Assembly: GCA_030998015.1 (NCBI GenBank)
Contig: JARWMV010000234.1
Span: 62,001 to 126,000 of the forward strand
Reading direction: 5' to 3'
Source of the DNA: Ceratorhiza oryzae-sativae
Taxonomy: Eukaryota; Basidiomycota; Agaricomycetes; Cantharellales; Ceratobasidiaceae
DNA length: 64,000 nucleotides
Numbering within the stretch: position 1 is the stretch's first letter; each line of letters begins with the position of its first letter. Below the pieces are notes generated by a model. That model ran no database searches. It saw only the letters and a list, made by a program, of their open reading frames with translations, and had not been told where the DNA came from. A program made the translations under genes and the position numbers. Below are positions 10,530 through 21,761 of the stretch, in pieces.

Positions 10530-12194
10530 GATGGCACCACTTCGATCTCAATAAAATAGGGCTGGGGAGATTTGGGGCCAGTTCTACAAAGTCAGGCGGA
10601 AATCGAGGATATGGCGCAGCGAAGGGGGTGAAAATGAGCACGTTCGTGCGCGTTTCCGTGTACTTCTTGATAAGCACACTGACACCATACGAATTAGCTC
10701 ACTCCAGAGCATGAACTAAATCAAATTGTCTGCAGATCTGCCGATGATTGGCCAGGAAGCCCTTTTAGCGCCTATAACCAACACAACTGCGTGCCTTGGA
10801 GATTATATGCGCTGAGCCACTATTCTGCGGTTCTATCTTTTGGGATCTTTTGAGGCGCTCCCGACAGACTCGTCGCTACATTTTCACACAAATATATGTG
10901 CGACATGGCTTTTCCCAAGCCTTTATTAGGGCTATCATGTCGCTTCCACACTAACTATAGCGATGAGCGAAGGTTCCTGATCATCGTAACTCTGGAACGA
11001 CAACCTCCTAGCTCCTTTAATAATCGAACTCTGTTATCGAATCGATAATCTTGGAAACCCAACTCACTAGCCTTTCTGGATCAGGTAAAGCCCCACGCTA
11101 GCTCGGAGTATTCGCACACTATTTCGAGGGTAATTTTGGTTACAGGGCGCCAGCCGAATTATTAACGATGTTATAAATCTGGCCGAGGTAGACTCACTGG
11201 GGAGGATTTGTGCAGGCATCTACAGAAATTTCTTATATCGAAACGAGATCTCAATTGACCTATTGTAGTTTTAGTACAAGTATAGAAGCAATGTTGGCCA
11301 AAAACGTCGGAGAACGTAGAAAATGGTTGGACAGCGTTGCGGATACACAAGGCCAAGGAAGGTACTTGGGGCTAGGGGGTGGGGGACATGGGGGTTGCAA
11401 ACTATTAGACGATGCCGCATATATACGTCTTTTTTCTGCCATATATTTCAAGTCTTTAGCGAACAACGACTAACGAATCATAACTTCAAAACTAGAGTGA
11501 TGCTCATGTATATGCATCCTCAATCCGGGCGAGTTTTAGCCATCAGCACACAGTGGCGTAGTGAGCCCACTGCGTTGACAGAATTTAAGCTATAATAAAA
11601 AGGAAGCATCCAGCGCCCACGCGTATGAACGCTACGAGGTGGACCAGCCAGACCGCATCAAAATTGATATCGTGCATTTCGAGGCTTAATTAACTATCGA
11701 CTTTTACCATGGTAAGGGAATTCGCGTCACACGAGCCGCTTCGTCTCCTGAATAAATAACTACTACATAACTGCTACATGCAATAACGAGCAACTGGGTA
11801 CGCAAATTTGGTGCCCAGATTAAATCATAATTGAACTTACGGGAAGACTTCTTTGGATTGGTCAGGTGAAGCGGTCGGAGCCGTTTCCCCACGATAACCT
11901 AAGTTTGAATCTCCAGTATCCTCGTAAATCATAACCGAAATCCAGTAATAATCGAACCGCTCTTTGATTAACTGATTTTTTTTGTTTCTTATCCTGTGTT
12001 ATCTACTATATTGAGTGTCGTGGCATGAAGGTAACGCTCAAGTCAAACCACGCTCCACTTCTTCCTTCTTGATGTGATTTATGGAGGAAACGCCAAAGGT
12101 TCTAACAATTAAAGGTGAAAGAATCCACTCAGGGGTTTCGTGAGTACGGTTGTCCGTATTCAGACATGAAATCGAGTCTGAGCAAAGCATCACA
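10530..12194. other. Gene-poor region, nothing recognised
   Basis: About 1.7 kb with only short open frames (under 100 codons) and no conserved motif on either strand. It is more AT-rich than the flanks. No terminal repeats or transposase remnants were recognised. It lies beside a decayed kinase gene, so it may be relic sequence. Confidence 0.5.
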
Positions 12195-13131
12195 AGGAAT
12201 CGTTTATTGAGCTTGCGAGGGTGGCTCCGGTCGCTTTGTCGCCTCAAACAATCACGGGCCTCCTTGAGGGTAAACAGAACGATGCCACAGCATGAGGCTC
12301 AAGTGATTAGGGAGCTGTCCGGTCATCTCGACATTCCTAGGGTGTATGCCTATGGCCGAATCGAACGCTTTGAGATGTTTTCGATGGAGCTGCTTGACAC
12401 GAGTTTCGATCGTATCATAAAGAAACGGGGCCCCCTTCCTCTAAACGTAGTCATAGAGATCGTAGACCAGATGGTAGGCCCATCATTGCATTAAAAGCTC
12501 AGAGCTCTGACATTTAAGCACTTGCAAGCTCGATGTTATGGACTACATACATGGTAAAGGCTTGGTCCATCGTGATATAAAGCCTCCAAATATTCTTTTA
12601 GAGATGACTGACTCGTGAGGGGTTTGTTTAATCGACTTTGGTCTCACTCTCCTACCCAAAATCACTGATGGGGTTCAAGAATCTCGTCGAATTCAGGTCG
12701 CTCGAGCAGGTATTTATGGGACACTCCTATTCGCAAGCATCAACTCTCAAGAAGGACTTGGTAAATCACGACTTTATCTTTAAAAAAGACCTCAATGTTC
12801 CGATATCATTCTAGAGCTTTCATTCCGCGAAGATATCAAATATCTAGCCTTGACTCTGATTTCTCTTCTCCGGGGCGACTCGCCGTGGTCACATTGTCTA
12901 CAGCACGGGTCCGCTCGAGGCCGGCTTCATCAAGTTCTCGAGCAGAAGGTTTATGATGGGCAACGCCTAGCTCGCGATATTCCACCTGAGCTTGGCACGC
13001 TAGTTGACTATGCTAGGTCCTTATGGGTGCATGTGGTTCTAGACTATGCATATTGGCGTAGTAGGCTCCAGCATTATTCTAAAATAGACTCGATTCCTTC
13101 GCGCTACCTCAAGCATCTCAAACAGCCATAG
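12195..13131 (+). pseudogene. Casein kinase 1-like protein kinase pseudogene
   Basis: CK1-type kinase pieces lie in the correct order but in several frames. A glycine-rich loop (EGGSGRFVASNNH) near 12214-12255 is out of frame with the next block HEAQVIRELSGHLDIPRVYAYG (12286 on). An intron-like gap 12474-12528 then gives [25 protein letters not shown], the HRD catalytic loop. An in-frame TGA at 12616 cuts the gene just before LIDFGLTLLP (DFG) and YGTLLFASIN. The C-lobe EDIKYLALTLISLLRGDSPW continues to a stop at 13131. HRDxKPxN, DFG, and the CK1 signatures F/Y-A-S-I-N and L-L-R-G-x-x-P-W make the family firm. No GT-AG intron removes the TGA. The frameshift plus nonsense codon, in a gene-poor strip, argue for real decay. 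Confidence 0.75.
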
Positions 13132-13329
13132 GTATGCACACCTATCACGAATACGTTGGCGATGTGATAAAATTAGAGTAATAGTACTCCGCCCTCCCGC
13201 ACCGCTACCTCATAGGCTCGGCCAGCTCATCATTGCAAGGATTTCGCCTGCCATGACTATTGGAGGATACAGTTCACAAGCCGAACGCGGAAACCTCTAG
13301 ATTCATGATCCCTCACTCATTTCGACGGA

Positions 13330-13856
13330 GTGGGTACATGCTTCCGACCGGGCGTCGTGATTAAACTCGGATGGGACGAAAAAGTACACCTCTACCACAT
13401 AACTGTTGTACCAATCGGTCGCCATTTGGGGGATGTTGATCCCAGGACCGAACGGATGGTTCCTATCGCTAAACAGTGCGACTTGGGCCTTCGTAAATCT
13501 GAATCGATAGTCACGATTCGACCCGAGTGGCCCTTTCGAGACTCTTACTGCTACGCATTTAAGGATCCTCCAAAGTTTTATTGTATTCCGTCTCAGGTGA
13601 GTTGAATCTACGCTAGTTGTCGCCAAGATTACCAAAGTTATTTCAAGTATCTCATTCAGTGGTCTGGGAGGTTGATGCGCCGAGTGTCAAGTATCTAAAT
13701 GAGACGCTGAACCCGAAACACGACTTCTTCGGTGAGACTGGGATAACAGACTTTGGTGATTGGGACCACCGTCTAATGAGGATGGTACTAGAAGACGAAG
13801 GCGAATTTTCAGACAGTTGCCGGGGAATGGATCACTCACTCTGGGGCCCACAGTAG
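13330..13856 (+). CDS. Hypothetical protein, two exons
   Basis: Not recognised. An ATG at 13330 opens a frame (MGTCFRPGVVIKLGWDEKVH) to 13596. A GT-AG intron of 41 nt (13597-13637) then joins in phase to a second frame (LFQVSHSVVWEVDAPSVKYL) ending at 13856. The product has about 160 residues and is mixed charged and aromatic, without a signal peptide, membrane segment or known motif. In-phase joining by a plausible intron is the main support. The 5' end could extend further upstream through another exon. It may be a lineage-specific gene or a fragment. Confidence 0.35.
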
Positions 13857-14389
13857 GAGATAGCAAGTCTATCACTTTTTTGAGGGCATCTCTCGATACA
13901 GGTATCGACGATCAATTGGATGATATTGTATTAGTGGAGTAATGCAGTCGTGAAATATTCGCAAGGCCTATTGTAATATCGCGACGTTGAGATCAAAGGA
14001 GCTAACCTAATATAAATATTTTATTTAGTTTATAATTCATTTAATTCTACTGTAATCGTATGCGGAAGCTACTGCAAGTGATGCACTTAACATGAGGAGT
14101 GCTGGCGAACGACTTGTGACTAGTGTCTGCGATATGCTCCCTAAACACTAAATACGGAGTTAAATTTGATTTGAGCCTCTCCTGTGGCATCATGGGCGAA
14201 TTTACTTGAGGATTTAGATATTTCAGACACAGGTCATAGCGCACGGATAGGATGAGCGCTGGAGACGTATACACAGCCACAACGTTGGGAGCTCAAGCCA
14301 ACCTCATCCCTTGACAGCCCAGAGAACTTGGACTACCAAGCATCACACTACGGCAGCACTTACATTTGACATCTTGTACGACTTGAACA
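13857..14389. other. Intergenic, promoter side of PRCC-domain gene
   Basis: About 530 bp, AT-rich near 14000-14050. No gene, repeat or clear core promoter element recognised. Confidence 0.4.
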
Positions 14390-15654
14390 ATGATAGGAGG
14401 GCTGGCCAAGTACGGGTCGGATAGCGAAAGCGATACCGAACCCAACTCTCCTCCACCCGAGACTGTTGACTTGCCCGCGCCGAAACCCCCTGCCACCCAG
14501 AACTCTTCTGTGAAACCCTCTGAAGTCAAACCATCAAGTGGACTTGCTCTCCCCCCTCCAAAGAAGCGACGGGATGGACCTGTGCGTATCACTGTCGAGG
14601 CGCCAAAGTTCGAAGAGGAGGAGGAAAATTCGGAGCGAGCACCCAAAAAACCTCGTACCGCGACAGCCTTGGGAGGAAAGGGCGCTGGTCTTCGTCGCTG
14701 TTTGCAGCTCTACCTGCACCGAAGAACGAGGTGCCAGTGGCTCCAGCGCCAGCCAGGGTACTTGGAGGTGGCGGCGGACCTGCACTCGCTTTCTCCAGCA
14801 CGCCTAGCGCAATTTCGAAACCGGGGGTCTCGAAGAGAAGGGAACTTCGAATGGCTTGTTTCTTCCACCTGCTATGGCGAAGGGAAAGGCCAAAGAGTCG
14901 AAGGAACTTCTTCCTACAATCGCAGCAGCGCCAGCTGTCGATTTTTTCTCATTAGGTATGTCCAAGAAATTTACTACATTATCTACCAACTGATTCTATT
15001 TTGATGGTCTAGGAACCAGCGCTGCCCCAAGTGTATCGTCGATACCTGACGTACCCTCAGGCTCCTCCATCACATTAACGTCCGCACCTGAGGTCAAGGA
15101 CTTTGAGCCTCCTGTTCCTACCCTATACGATCCATACCCAGGTTATTATCAAATGCCTTCTGGTGAATGGAGAGCATATGATCCCGGAGTATACCAGAAG
15201 TTCATGAGGCAACTGACATCTGGTGTCGACCCACTGACCGAGAACCAAACAAAGAGCGAAGCGAAAGAGTTTGCCGAGAGATCCGGGGACAATATGGCAA
15301 CGTTCGACCCGACAGAAGAGCTTCGGCGAGGACAGATTGCAGAAAGGGAGCGCAAAAAGGCGATTACCGCCACACCTGCAAGCGCTCCCGCTATGCCTCG
15401 TATGAAGGTATGCTCTTAGACGACTTATGGTGGCCAACGTTAACCGTGAGTATAGGTCCAAAAGGCTACCGGGCTGGCCAGGACACGGCATCAACTTTCT
15501 ACGCTGTTGACGGAAGCATACGAGAACCGGGAGGCCTTGGAAGAAAAAATCGCTCAAGGAAAGCGAAACCGCAAGGAGGCTGGCATGAAATACGGTATGT
15601 GTAGTTGGGCTGGTATTGGCTCGAGGACTGACACCACCATGCTCAGGCTTTTAA
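14390..15654 (+). CDS. PRCC-domain protein (mitotic checkpoint/splicing-associated family), two frame breaks
   Basis: Begins MIGGLAKYGSDSESDTEPNSPPP, a Pro/Ser-rich head with a KKRRD patch. It continues SSLFAALPAPKNEVPV, then KGTSNGLFLPPAMAKG and, after an intron at about 14956-15012, the C-terminal PRCC region: LYDPYPGYY, GEWRAYDPGVYQKFM, and LSTLLTEAYENREALEEKIAQG. A last intron places G-F before the stop, giving MKYGF at 15654; a terminal KYG(F/W) is typical of PRCC proteins. These are nuclear proteins linked to MAD2B and pre-mRNA splicing. The frame shifts by one base near 14690 and again near 14823-14827 (a run of five G). No intron explains either shift; adding one base at each restores one continuous protein. 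Confidence 0.8.
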
Positions 15655-15852
15655 ACTCTCCCACCCGGAAACTATGTTGTGATCTGTATCTTAGCTTTCA
15701 CGCAGGTTCAAAGTAGTGTTTAATATCATCATTATCCACGGACAGCAAGAAACATAAAGCCCACAGACAAGACAGTAATATTTTGATACAACAGGGAAAC
15801 GCCAGACAATGATAAAAATAGCAACAAGCACGACATACAACTCCAGAGGCGG

Positions 15853-16347
15853 TTACTTGCTGCTGGCACCAGCCGAGAACTTCGTCACTGATTTCGTACC
15901 CTCGGAAATGGCGTGCTTGGACAGTTCACCGGGCAAGATGAGGCGCACGGACGTTTGGATTTCGCGAGAAGAGATGGTTGACTTTTTCGAGTAGGACGCG
16001 AGCCTCGAAGCCTCCTCGGCAATGCGTTCGAAAATGTCGTTCACAAAAGAGTTGAGGATTGCCATGGCCTTATTCGAGATACCAGTGTCAGGGTGAACCT
16101 GCTTCAAGACTGAATGAACAGTTTAGCTCATATCCCACCTCGATCCGTCGGCGATCGGCTTACCCTTGTAGATGTAAGAAGAGTAAGTTTCCTTGCGCGA
16201 CTTCTTGCGCTTCTTCTTGTCGCCCTCCGCTCCGCTAGTGGAAGCTTTGGCAGTAGACTTTTTGGCTACAGACTCAGGGGTTTTGGCAGGGGCCTTGCCA
16301 GCAGTAGAGGAGGGCTTTTTCTCGGCAGCGGTGCTCTTGGGAGGCAT
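15853..16347 (-). CDS. Histone H2B
   Basis: Two exons. Exon 1 (16347 to about 16164) is the Lys/Ala/Ser-rich tail ([14 protein letters not shown]) through [17 protein letters not shown]. Exon 2 (about 16110-15853) is the histone fold: [58 protein letters not shown] and [19 protein letters not shown]. The length, about 140 residues, is typical of fungal H2B. The Lys ubiquitinated in fungal H2B (in the TKSVTKF C-terminal helix) is present. No H2A gene lies beside it. A 5' UTR intron is likely (GTGAGT...AATAG on the minus strand, about 16408-16357). A TATA-like element lies at 16593-16599. Confidence 0.97.
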
Positions 16348-16813
16348 TTTAGCTCTATTTATTTGTTCATCAGTATATTACCTCCAGTTTATCATGGGCA
16401 TACACTCACAAGACTTGATGGTTCTAAAATAAATAAATAAATTCGAAATTAATCCGGATCAGGAGCGAAAAGCGTTCGAGTCGATTAGCATTCACAATAC
16501 AGACGTGCGAGTGGCACGACTCACGGTAAAAGAGTAGAGGCAGTGGTGGTTGAGAACGAGAGGTGATGGAGCAAGGCAGGCGCAGGAGTGGGTTATATAC
16601 TGAGCCCAGGCGCCTAATGCCAAACACCCGATGACAACACGGCTCCCAAAACAAACTGCTTCCTGTCACGTGACTTATCTGGCTATTTTGTTGTTTTTGG
16701 AAACAAATGGCAAACAACAGTATCATGTTATGCGCTTAGCGCAACCTATCGACAACGCAAGATATGTATTATGGTATGTGCAGACCCCTTAAACAAATAC
16801 ATCCTTTCTGACG
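16348..16813 (-). promoter_or_regulatory. Histone H2B promoter and 5' leader
   Basis: The minus strand carries TATATAA at 16599-16593 and a likely 5' UTR intron ending just before the ATG. The rest holds the 3' flank of the sphingoid-base kinase. No divergent H2A start is present, so this is not the usual shared histone promoter. Confidence 0.5.
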
Positions 16814-18859
16814 CTAGCTCCTCGTCTTTGCTTCCGCTGCAGTATTCTCGTGGCCGAACTCCCCAGCCCATGTCCCTGTCATGCTAAGAGTAGTCCCAAG
16901 GCCCTTGAGTACCTCGACATGAAATTCCTTGCAGGGAAATCGCTCTCCATCGACAGAGAGATTTCCCTGAGGGTCGTGAGGCCGCAAACGATATGCTTCT
17001 GCCTTAAAGTAGTGATGCTGCGAAAGAAATAGTAAGACACCACCCACTAAAAAAATGTTTACCGTTACCGATGGCAGCCAATATTGTTCTCCCCTTACTG
17101 CTCTAGATATCAATTTGACCATGAGCGGTCGAGAAACCTGTTACGCATATAAGCTCGTATCCGGCCACGCTGAGGAGAAGTTTATTACCACTTCTTGCAC
17201 CGAAACGTCCAGAAGACCGTCCGAAGGCATCGAGACGGGAAAGGCCATCATGTCTCTTCCAACGTACGGCATAGTTCCTCCACTATTGCAGAGTGAGCTT
17301 GTGTTGCAGGATTGGTGAATAAAGAAACTTACTACATGTACATTATCGGCTTGTCGAACGTGAACCAATCCGATCCAGTAACGTCTTCGTTGGCAAATCG
17401 AGGCGCGAGGTCTGCGTTCAACTCGTCTGAGCTCGGGGTTGTTGCGAGTACTGCATTGTCCTTGGGTGCCGCTGATTTTGAGTCTAGGAGTGCTTTGGTC
17501 ATCTGAGTCTTGTCGCGTTGTGTTACTTTTATTGAGAGGGACATCTCAAACGGTTTATTTAGAGCGACTGGTCGATGGTGTAAGCATTCGTCACTTTCGT
17601 CATTCAAAATGCTTACCCCCTCTCAAATACCCGGCGATGAACCTGGTATCACCCATCCATCGCTGCAAACTCATATCAGTATTGACCATAGTTTTCTAAA
17701 ACGGCATTCAGTAAACAAACCCAGTTTTCGGTACCCAGATCTAGGTCTGCCATCAGCCCAACTGCTTGCGACAAGAATGATATGCTAGTTTCTCCGTCTT
17801 GCGTGAAAGAGCACAAGTCGTAGGTCATTTTCTTGCCTACACAAAATTCAGTGAATGTAAATATCAGGGTAATTTCTCCGTACCCTTGATAGCGTTGAGT
17901 GCAGCGAGCGCAATGTCAAATCCTTCCTGTCAAAATGAGTGCAAAACGGAGTCAAGCATAGCCACTTCAATTTAAACGAAGAAACCCCACCTTGACTCCA
18001 AACAGGTTGATAGCCAACGCGTTGCCACTTCCCGCTGGGATAGGACATACGGGAATCGCAAAGGCCTTGGTGGCGTCTGGGCGCTTGCGGAACCCGTTCA
18101 AAACCTCGAACACAAGACCGTCCCCCGAAACGGTAAGCAAGGCATCGTAATCAAGAGGGAATGATTCGGCCAGCTCCATGGCATGTTTGGAACGTTCGGT
18201 AGCTGGTGGAGCATAAGAGAAATCAAGTATAGAGGTGTGTGCACCCACCGATGCGTCGATTTCACAATGAGCAGCCATCAGAATAGGCTTGACTTTCTTT
18301 TCGAACAAGCGCACGCCTTGGCCCTAGAAAGACGTAAGTGTGTGCAAAAGATACAGCTTTCTACTAACCTTGCCACCAGCAGGGTTGATTAGTATTTTGA
18401 GTCTCCGGCAAGGTGATACCCCTAACAAAACGTGGCGTCATTACCTGGTTCAGACAAGATCAAATAATGATGCTCACCATCGTAGGCGGCACTCATCAAC
18501 TTGGCAATCCATTCCTCAGCGGTTTTTGGTGTATCAGGATCCAGCAATGTTCCAACGACGAAAACGAGAGCTAGCGATTTCTTCCGCCGTGCCAACGTCG
18601 CGATTTTGACGATATTGTTCGGCAATATCTCGGCGTACAAGACATTGCGAAGGTCTGTCGAGAGCTTCACGTTCTTCAATCCTCGCTCTGTGGATATCCG
18701 GATTAAGTCTAAGACCGAACTTGAGCAACGACATCGCTCACCATTGACACGAAAGACTGTGAATCCTGATCCAGACGCGAACTGAACAATCCCAGACTTG
18801 TTTTTGATTTGGAGGTGTAACTCGTGTGGTGTATGTGTATCAACAGGGGACAGTGTCAT
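16814..18859 (-). CDS. Sphingoid long-chain base kinase (DAGK catalytic domain), Lcb4/Lcb5-like
   Basis: Phosphorylates sphingoid bases to long-chain base 1-phosphates. The start at 18859 gives MTLSPVDTHTPHELHLQIKN, a lipid-kinase N-terminal region. The catalytic domain follows: RRLKILINPAGGKG (the P-G/A-G-G-x-G-K/R nucleotide loop, joined across an intron), LDYDALLTVSGDGLVFEVLNGF (the SGDG core), and PIPAGSGNALAINLFG. Later exons have the conserved C-terminal half with GGTMPYVGRDMMAFP, SDGLLDV, AYRLRP and NLSVDGERFP. The last exon ends at 16814. About nine short introns. The order matches sphingosine kinases rather than diacylglycerol kinases with C1 domains. No membrane segment is evident. 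Confidence 0.9.
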
Positions 18860-20226
18860 AGTTGCAGAATGCTGGTGGTTGAAACTCTTAGAGGTGAGCT
18901 TGTCATGTGAAACTTCCCTAACGTATCATTGTAACTCGGTCGGGGACGCTAAGCCCGAAGCCGCACCAAATTTCCAATTTCCATTGCTTGCCAAGGTTTT
19001 TCCCACATGTCGAAAAGTCACAGGCCCAAGGGTCTTGCTTGCTCATCTGTGCCTTATCCCAGCGATGCACAAACGGCGTCCGCCATCATGGTTGCTTGCA
19101 AATGCCACAAAGAAGTTCGAGCACTCGGGGGGGAAAGAGTCGGAATCATCCCGGACCATAGGTATAGCCCGTAAATGCTGGCGAGTTCAAAACCAAAGGT
19201 ACAAGTCCTAACAAGTGCTAATGCGAGTTGCTGGGCCAGTGCGCCATCTTCGGGTTGCGATAGTATACCACAGGAACTCTGTCGCAATCCGGTTGCCTAC
19301 CAAGGATTCGGAATGAAGCAAGGTGATCAGCACGTCAATTCTTAATCAATACGAAACGATACAACCCGCAGGCCATTCCAGGCAATGGTTCCTTGAGTTA
19401 TGCGCCAAAGTTAAACCGAGGCTATTGAGGAGAACTTGAGCTAGGCGCATTTATTGACTAGGACAACGAAGCCCTCTTGGAGTCGGCTGATTGGGAGCCT
19501 CGGTCCAGCTACCCAATAGACACTAGTGTTTCGATCCGCAAAAAAATGACATTGGGAGCCAAAGTACTCCGCTGCATTTTCGAAATCATTTAGGAATTAA
19601 CAGAGGTGGAAGTAGCATAATGCAACTTAACACCGAGTTTGAACGCTGCAATAGAGGCCGATGGCAGTGAGCTTAAACCCACAGCCAACGAGCTCTGCTT
19701 ACTATGGGCTTCATGGCGAGATGCTTCGGATGACGCTAAACTCATCGATTGACTTCAGTCACTAACACTCTTGCTTCATTGGCGCCATATTGAACTGCGA
19801 CACCGGTCAGCCGGGCAGCGTCGTCCCACGTCGCTACGATGCGTCTCTTATATATTAACCCAACGTAACTCCAATCTAGCTGAAGGACGGAAGTTTATAA
19901 GACAAATTCCACATGCTATGTGTTAAGGCGCTGAAAGCGACCATGGCTTGGTGGCTTGGCGGAAAGTAAGGTAAAAATGCCCTATTAAATTTCGACATCA
20001 ATGGGGAGAGGGGCTTGCAGAGAACGCGCCCCACATGTTTTCATATTAAAAAAAGAGGGCGGATCGGCAGAGTGTAACTATGCCCAATGGATACGCACCT
20101 TAGTCCCCTGGGAAATATAGAGGCTACATGCCGCATACACTCAAAACCGAATCAAGATTGATAACATAACCTGAGTGAGAGATATCATTGTAAACAGAGT
20201 AATCAAACGGAATATGTTTGGCAAGA
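18860..20226. other. Gene-poor region, nothing recognised
   Basis: About 1.4 kb between the sphingoid-base kinase start and the 3' end of the Lst8 gene. Longest open frames are under 140 codons, without recognisable motifs or codon bias. No terminal repeats found. Confidence 0.5.
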
Positions 20227-21622
20227 CTAGCTGGGAACAAGATTGATGTCGTTCAGTGCTACGCAAACGGCCGCCTTGTGGTGGCCATTGTATTGTCGGA
20301 CCGTTTCCCCTGACGAGAGTTCCCAAAGTCGCGCAACGTGGTCAGATGAGGCTTGGGGGCGAGGGTGAGTACTCTCATCGTACCGCAAGGCATAGCACAC
20401 ACCTGTCACAAGATATGCGGAATCTGCGCTAAAAGCAGCATCCCACACCCAGCGTTGATGGCCATGTAACGTTTTATCGAGCTTGAACTCGTAATTCGAT
20501 CCGACAAGCCATATTTTTACTGTCGTATCTGCTGAGCAAGTAGCCAAATACCTTGATTGTGCCGTTGACCAATCAACTGTCAGCTCGACGTATCAAAAAA
20601 AGACTTACTTCACATCAGGGCTAAGTAAACACCGTGTTAGATACTTGTTGTGGGCCTGGAACTTGGTCACAGCTTGATAGCGAGGGCCATCTCTCGCGTT
20701 TTCATGAATCTTCCAAACGTAAACCCGACCCTTTGGGTTGATTTAGCTTTGAAATTCATGGCAGGAAAAAAACTCGAGTTTACTTTGTTATTCCCAGCAA
20801 CCAGACAGGATCCATCGGACGCAATGCTGATAGATCGAATCGGTACATCTCCCGCGGGAGTCTGGATGTTGCAATCAGGGAATAGTCTTCAATCGTATAA
20901 CGTAATGCTCACCAGCTCAACAGTACATGCCTCCTCCTGGAGCGTGAGGTCCCATTGACGAATCCTCCCAGCTTGATCGCAAGAAATAAGCTCCCCTTGG
21001 TTGGGGTGAATACACACATCGTTGACTAGCGACAGCCTTATGAGTGTAGCCCCAGTAGATGCTCTCAGCCTACATACCCGGTACTTCGTTTTCGTACACC
21101 CTATGCAGATTTGTGGTTCTCAAGTCCCAAATCCGTATTGAACCGTCTTCGCTCCCGGTGACGACCCATTTCCCTTCGGAATGGAAAGAAACCGAAGTTA
21201 CGTTTCCTTTATGCCCTTCAAAAACAGCCCTCTGTGTGTTCTTAGTACCATACTAAATTTTACAAAAAGAAGAGATTGTCTCACTGGTGTAGATGAGTTT
21301 CCGGGGATATCGTATATATGAACCTTGGTGTATATGGCAGCAGCAAGGAGACGCTTGCTAAACGCGTTCAGTCAGAACATCCCTGTAATTTTTGGACTCC
21401 GTAACCTACTCGGGTGAAATAGATAACCTGTTTACTTGCTTTCAAGAAGATTACATTCGCTGACAATTGGTTGGAATACGTAATGGTACCTACCCCAGAT
21501 TCCCCTTGTCTTTGTATAGTTCGCGAGCAGAGACCACTCCAAGCTTCCCAAAACCGGATTTCATGATCGTAGGACCCGGTGACTAGGACGACTTCGGGGG
21601 AGTATGGATTCGTTTGGGACAT
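20227..21622 (-). CDS. lst8: WD40 protein Lst8, TOR complex subunit
   Basis: Seven-blade WD40 protein that binds the TOR kinase domain in TORC1 and TORC2. The start at 21622 gives [19 protein letters not shown], the characteristic first blade (GSYDHTIRFWEA-like). Exons continue with [103 protein letters not shown] and [20 protein letters not shown], ending DINLVPS at 20227. The order and wording match Lst8 throughout, about 315 residues. Roughly eight short introns. No frame break seen. Confidence 0.95.
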
Positions 21623-21761
21623 GGTGTGGTCGTTGGTGGCAGGCTCCGAAAGTGTTATCTAAATAAGGAATAATCTAAGCGCCAGAGCCTCACAAGGGTC
21701 ATAAACTTTGTAAATTTAGTCACGACTTCCTCTCGGACTCGAATAATTTGGTTCATCGCCA

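Noticed and set aside
18798..19211. 137-codon plus-strand open frame
   Set aside because: Overlaps the sphingoid-base kinase start and has no family-like sequence; taken as chance.
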